Origin: Kiritimatiellia bacterium
Lineage (GTDB): Bacteria > Verrucomicrobiota > Kiritimatiellia > UBA8416 > JADHWI01
Direction: 5' to 3'
Length of the DNA: 63,775 bases
Assembly: GCA_030744755.1 (NCBI GenBank)
Contig: JASLPY010000023.1
Coordinates: 1 to 63,775 of the forward strand
Shown: positions 60,713 to 63,775 of the stretch, one piece after another
Layout: the number at the start of each line of letters is the position of its first letter
Position numbering within the stretch: the first letter of the stretch is position 1
The notes under the pieces: model-generated
Databases searched by the model: none
What the model was told of the DNA's origin: nothing
Seen by the model: only the letters and a program-made list of their open reading frames with translations
Made by a program: the position numbers and the translations under genes

Positions 60713-63616
60713 CTATTCAACCGAACCGGTCACCTTGACATCGTCAAGCTGCCACCACCAGTCGTAGAAAGCCTCGTAGTGGAAGCGGACGGTCACGTCG
60801 CTCTTGCCCGCGGCCTCTGTAGAGATATCTACCGTCTCGGCCCGCGGGCCGAAGTAAGACAAAGTCTTCGACCACACGGTCTGCGTCGAGGTGCCCGATA
60901 CCACATCGACATGAACGACCTCGCCTCCTGAGTAAGAATAGTAATCCGCCTTGAATTCAAGAGTAACGCTACTGAGACTGGAGCAGTTCATTGAAGGGGT
61001 AATGAGGGAGGTCTTCATGCTTACCTGCCCGTAATGGTCACTGTCAGCAATGACAAATCCTCCTGTCCCACCAGTCCTGTTGCCCCTACCCTCAGGATCG
61101 TTGAAAGCCCAAATGGCACCTGTACCGGCCTCATCAGTCACCTGCCAGCCGGCAGGAGTTCCTCCGGAAGCAAAGTACTCTTCGACCATGGTCACATCAC
61201 TCCCGCTCACCAGTTCGGAAACGGTAATGCGGAAATACACTATCTCCGCTCCAGCTATGGAAGCCGTGTAAACATTGAGAGGCGGAGTTGCCGGCAAAGC
61301 TGAGACCAGGGGATTGAATCCCGAAACTATGTTGGTGGCCATCTCAACGGAGTATACCCGGTCGGTCGCACTCTGCCAGCTTATGACGACGGCATCCGCA
61401 TCTTCAGTCTGCCCCACGGCAGAAATCACAAAGATAGACTCCGAATTGGTTGGGTCTGTCCCGGCGATGTCTTCCATCCAATCCAACATCCCATCGCCAT
61501 CTTTATCGTCCTTATTCGGACTCCAGCGCACGTCATCCAGCCAGGCTGTGTCAGAACCGGCCGATGCAGAGCTGTCCTTTTCATAGGACCACCTAACGGT
61601 ATTGGATCCAGGAGACAGAGCAAGCTCTACCTCCTGCCACCCCGAATCCCCCGAGATAGCGGCTGGCTGAAGCGCCCCGTCTATGTAAATACGGAAATAG
61701 TCCCAGCCGGATTCGGAGGACACTTTCCACCAGAAATCGAGATCTCCGGGACCCTCCACATCCACCTCTATCCAAGTACCCTCGCTATCGTCGATATCGC
61801 CGCTTTCAGCCGCATCAGTTCCGTCATGGTTCAAGTCAACTTGCTGAATCCAATTTCCATCCCCGCCGGTCCGCCAGGCCGCGTTCGTGAAATCGGTGGC
61901 CGCAGGGATGTTTGTTCCAACGATCCTGGCACTCACATCAACTTCGAAGGGTGAGTTCTCAGCTTCGAGTGCCACAATACTCACGGTGGCACCATAGGTC
62001 CCCATCTCCAGGGCGGACGTCCCGAACTGGGCATTGTGTGTAGTATGCCCGCCCGAACTAATGCCCAGCGATGGCGATACCGAGAGCCAGGAGGCGTCAT
62101 CAGTGACCGTGTAGAATGTGCCCGAAGGAGCCGAAACCCACATATCGACCGGCATATCACTACCGTTCTCTCCATGGTTGATCATCTGGGATAGCGAATC
62201 CTCGCTGCTGCCTATGACCGTGGGGGAGTATAGCGGATCGGCGATGAAGACGGCCGTCATGCTGGCTGCATCGGCGGAGATGTTCGTAACGTTCACGTAG
62301 GTGGTTGAACCGTCGTAGGCAGAGCTGTCAGGAGAGGTGGCGGGCGTCAGCTTCTCACCCTGGTTGTAGTAATCGCCCGCGTCACCAGAGCCATTGCCGG
62401 TTTCTATCTCTTCCAGGCCGTCTGCCTCCAGAACTCGCAGGAGTTTGTGTGAAGTGTATGAGTTGTCATACAGGAAGTTGTTGCCGGACCCATTGGGAGT
62501 CGCGTCGATATGCCAGATAAGCATGCCGTCCGATGGCATGTTTGCGTCGTTGTTCGTCCTGTGACGGTTCTCCACCATGAAATACTCGGCGTAAGGCGTC
62601 GAACCGTCATACCCCGGCATTACAGCGACTGAATCCTGGTACTCCGCCAGGGCCCGGACGGTCTTAGTCTGGCGGCCTGTATTGACCAGCATGGGGGTCA
62701 TCCAGTCCAGCATGAACTTGCTGAAGGAGCAGTGATCCCCCTTGTTACCATCCATCATGTCAAGCCCCCCAACACCGCCATCAGGGCCGATGGAGCCATC
62801 GTAGTCGTAGTAATCGGGTAAGCCCAGTGCATGTCCGGTTTCGTGAATCAAGACCTTCGGCGAGAAGTCTCCACCTTCAGGCCGCGACTCCCACTGCCAT
62901 GAGAAATCATAGAATTGAACACCATCAAGGACAAGCGAGGTAGACAGGCTCCACTGGTACCCCCACCAGAAGTTACCCCACCCGGTATCCGGTCCCGTCC
63001 AGATAACCGCAAAGTAGTCAATCTTGCCGTCGCCGTTGTTGTCGTACTGGGAGTAATCATGGGTTGCATCGAAGTGATTGGCCACTTCTTCCACGATCTT
63101 ATAATTGGCGTAGTTACCCTCTCCATACTCATCGGTGTACCAACTCCTGTCGTGAGACATCTCGTACCAACCAAGACAGTTGCCCTGGATCTGGAGCTGG
63201 TTGTACGAGGAACGAAGATAATACTGTGTCAGGCTTTCCCTGGGATAGTTACCTGGATCTCCGGCTCCGAAAATCTGGTTGTTGATGTTCGATGCAGTAT
63301 TGGCACTGGGGTAGTCGGGAAACTCGATAAGAAAGACCAGCATCTCGTTGGTTCCGGTGGTCGGCATCCCCTGCCAGGCAGGCAACGGCGCGCGATCCTG
63401 CCCCCTTCCGGCAAGGATCTCGAGCTTCCTGATCGCCCTGGCAGCCAGACTGGGATGGACACGGTGATTGCCAATCTCGTCTGCCCTGGCCCTCCTCGCC
63501 TCGAAAGTACCGTCAGCCTTGTACTTCTCTATATCCCCGGGCTCCGGTGACTGCATCGCCAACAGGGCAAGGCCGGTTAAGAGGTAGAATCCACCTGCTG
63601 CATATATCTTCTTCAT
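60713..63616 (-). CDS. Secreted M6-family zinc metalloprotease with TSP3-like and beta-sandwich domains
   Basis: About 967 residues from MKKIYAAGGF; in-frame ATG 63661 is less likely. A signal peptide is followed by the M6 peptidase domain with VLIHETGHALGLPDYYD, the HExxHxxGxxD zinc site, at about residues 245-265, preceded by YSQYDNNGDGKIDYFAVIW. About 440-600 contains an immune-inhibitor-A-like region, then a MAM/laminin-like sandwich (GPGDLDFWWKVSSESGWDYF). A TSP3-type calcium loop, KDGDGMLDWMEDIAGTDPTN, follows near 710. The last 150 residues form another sandwich. It degrades extracellular proteins. Repeat block A lies 55 nt upstream. Confidence 0.88.
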   Translation of the reverse strand: MKKIYAAGGFYLLTGLALLAMQSPEPGDIEKYKADGTFEARRARADEIGNHRVHPSLAARAIRKLEILAGRGQDRAPLPAWQGMPTTGTNEMLVFLIEFPDYPSANTASNINNQIFGAGDPGNYPRESLTQYYLRSSYNQLQIQGNCLGWYEMSHDRSWYTDEYGEGNYANYKIVEEVANHFDATHDYSQYDNNGDGKIDYFAVIWTGPDTGWGNFWWGYQWSLSTSLVLDGVQFYDFSWQWESRPEGGDFSPKVLIHETGHALGLPDYYDYDGSIGPDGGVGGLDMMDGNKGDHCSFSKFMLDWMTPMLVNTGRQTKTVRALAEYQDSVAVMPGYDGSTPYAEYFMVENRHRTNNDANMPSDGMLIWHIDATPNGSGNNFLYDNSYTSHKLLRVLEADGLEEIETGNGSGDAGDYYNQGEKLTPATSPDSSAYDGSTTYVNVTNISADAASMTAVFIADPLYSPTVIGSSEDSLSQMINHGENGSDMPVDMWVSAPSGTFYTVTDDASWLSVSPSLGISSGGHTTHNAQFGTSALEMGTYGATVSIVALEAENSPFEVDVSARIVGTNIPAATDFTNAAWRTGGDGNWIQQVDLNHDGTDAAESGDIDDSEGTWIEVDVEGPGDLDFWWKVSSESGWDYFRIYIDGALQPAAISGDSGWQEVELALSPGSNTVRWSYEKDSSASAGSDTAWLDDVRWSPNKDDKDGDGMLDWMEDIAGTDPTNSESIFVISAVGQTEDADAVVISWQSATDRVYSVEMATNIVSGFNPLVSALPATPPLNVYTASIAGAEIVYFRITVSELVSGSDVTMVEEYFASGGTPAGWQVTDEAGTGAIWAFNDPEGRGNRTGGTGGFVIADSDHYGQVSMKTSLITPSMNCSSLSSVTLEFKADYYSYSGGEVVHVDVVSGTSTQTVWSKTLSYFGPRAETVDISTEAAGKSDVTVRFHYEAFYDWWWQLDDVKVTGSVE

Positions 63617-63670
63617 AGCTGACTCAGATAATAGCATAATCCAGGCCAACATTCGACACACTAGAAGAAA

Positions 63671-63773
63671 GAGCGTTCTGCGCTGTGAGCGCAGAACACA
63701 GTGGTTAGTGGTTAGGCGCTAGGCGTTAGCGGGAAAGGTCCGCCGTCCGCGTAGCGATGCCTGCCTCGTATCC
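63671..63773. repeat. Dispersed repeat block A, right copy
   Basis: Same as 52064-52166 with three substitutions, including the 10-bp hairpin and the heptamer array (63704-63731). The window ends within or at the edge of the element, so a block B copy may follow outside. Confidence 0.95.
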
Positions 63774-63775
63774 CA

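Overview
The window is a chromosomal segment from a moderately GC-rich, Gram-negative bacterium. The gene families point to the PVC side of the tree (Kiritimatiellota, Verrucomicrobiota, Planctomycetota, Lentisphaerota). Evidence for this is an exported PQQ-type propeller with a WSRFRGPNGSGIS start, a diheme HzsA-like/formylglycine-generating-enzyme fusion, a DUF4838 protein, a TSP3-type Asp-rich M6 metalloprotease, and HEAT tails on exported proteins. The phylum is an inference from gene content. No rRNA, tRNA or ribosomal protein gene was seen. The presence of an NAD-coupled NiFe hydrogenase, Rex and many Fe-S proteins suggests an anaerobic or facultative, redox-flexible metabolism.

Layout. 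0-11 kb: exported carbohydrate/redox proteins (PQQ propeller, HzsA-like/FGE fusion, SMP-30 lactonase, a TIM-barrel glycosidase-like protein, DUF4838). 10.7-17.7 kb: a tripartite heavy-metal RND efflux operon (TolC, adaptor, CusA/CzcA pump) bracketed by two small exported proteins rich in His/Cys. 18-21 kb: an exported coiled-coil protein, a nitrilase-family amidase and a CDP-alcohol phosphatidyltransferase. 21.1-32.7 kb: a hydrogenase locus hoxF(E)-hoxU-hoxY-hoxH-hoxW-response regulator, a strong terminator, then hypF-C-D-E-A-B, with rex convergent at the end. hypD is split by one extra G in a G5 run.

33-49.5 kb: housekeeping and envelope genes (SprT-like, HAD phosphatase, DUF6159-like membrane protein, DUF6485, hybrid histidine kinase, S41 protease and a partner protein sharing its HEAT tail, UDP-glucose dehydrogenase, MscS, M48 protease with two YbjQ-family genes, one carrying an in-frame stop, a CinA/MoCF-like protein, an SGNH esterase, an HNH endonuclease). 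49.7-52.7 kb: a large beta-helix-like repeat membrane protein and a composite dispersed repeat. 53-54.5 kb: zinc-ribbon and outer-membrane beta-barrel proteins.

54.7-59.3 kb is the most unusual block: a two-cluster ferredoxin, a radical SAM protein with a SPASM-like tail, a DUF116-polyprenyl synthetase fusion and an alpha/alpha-toroid prenyltransferase/terpene-cyclase-like protein, all co-directional and tightly packed. It looks like an undescribed isoprenoid-linked radical-chemistry pathway. 59.4-63.7 kb: an orphan receiver protein, a YchF-like protein without its GTPase motif, and a large secreted M6 metalloprotease.

Parts of one composite dispersed repeat (a hairpin followed by heptamer arrays, then a 75-nt conserved block) occur at 1-75, 52064-52314 and 63671-63773. 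Related heptamer micro-arrays lie in two other intergenic spaces, a GACAACGATC-type low-complexity array lies at 38.85-39.0 kb, and a 136-bp inverted-repeat element lies at 49.57 kb.
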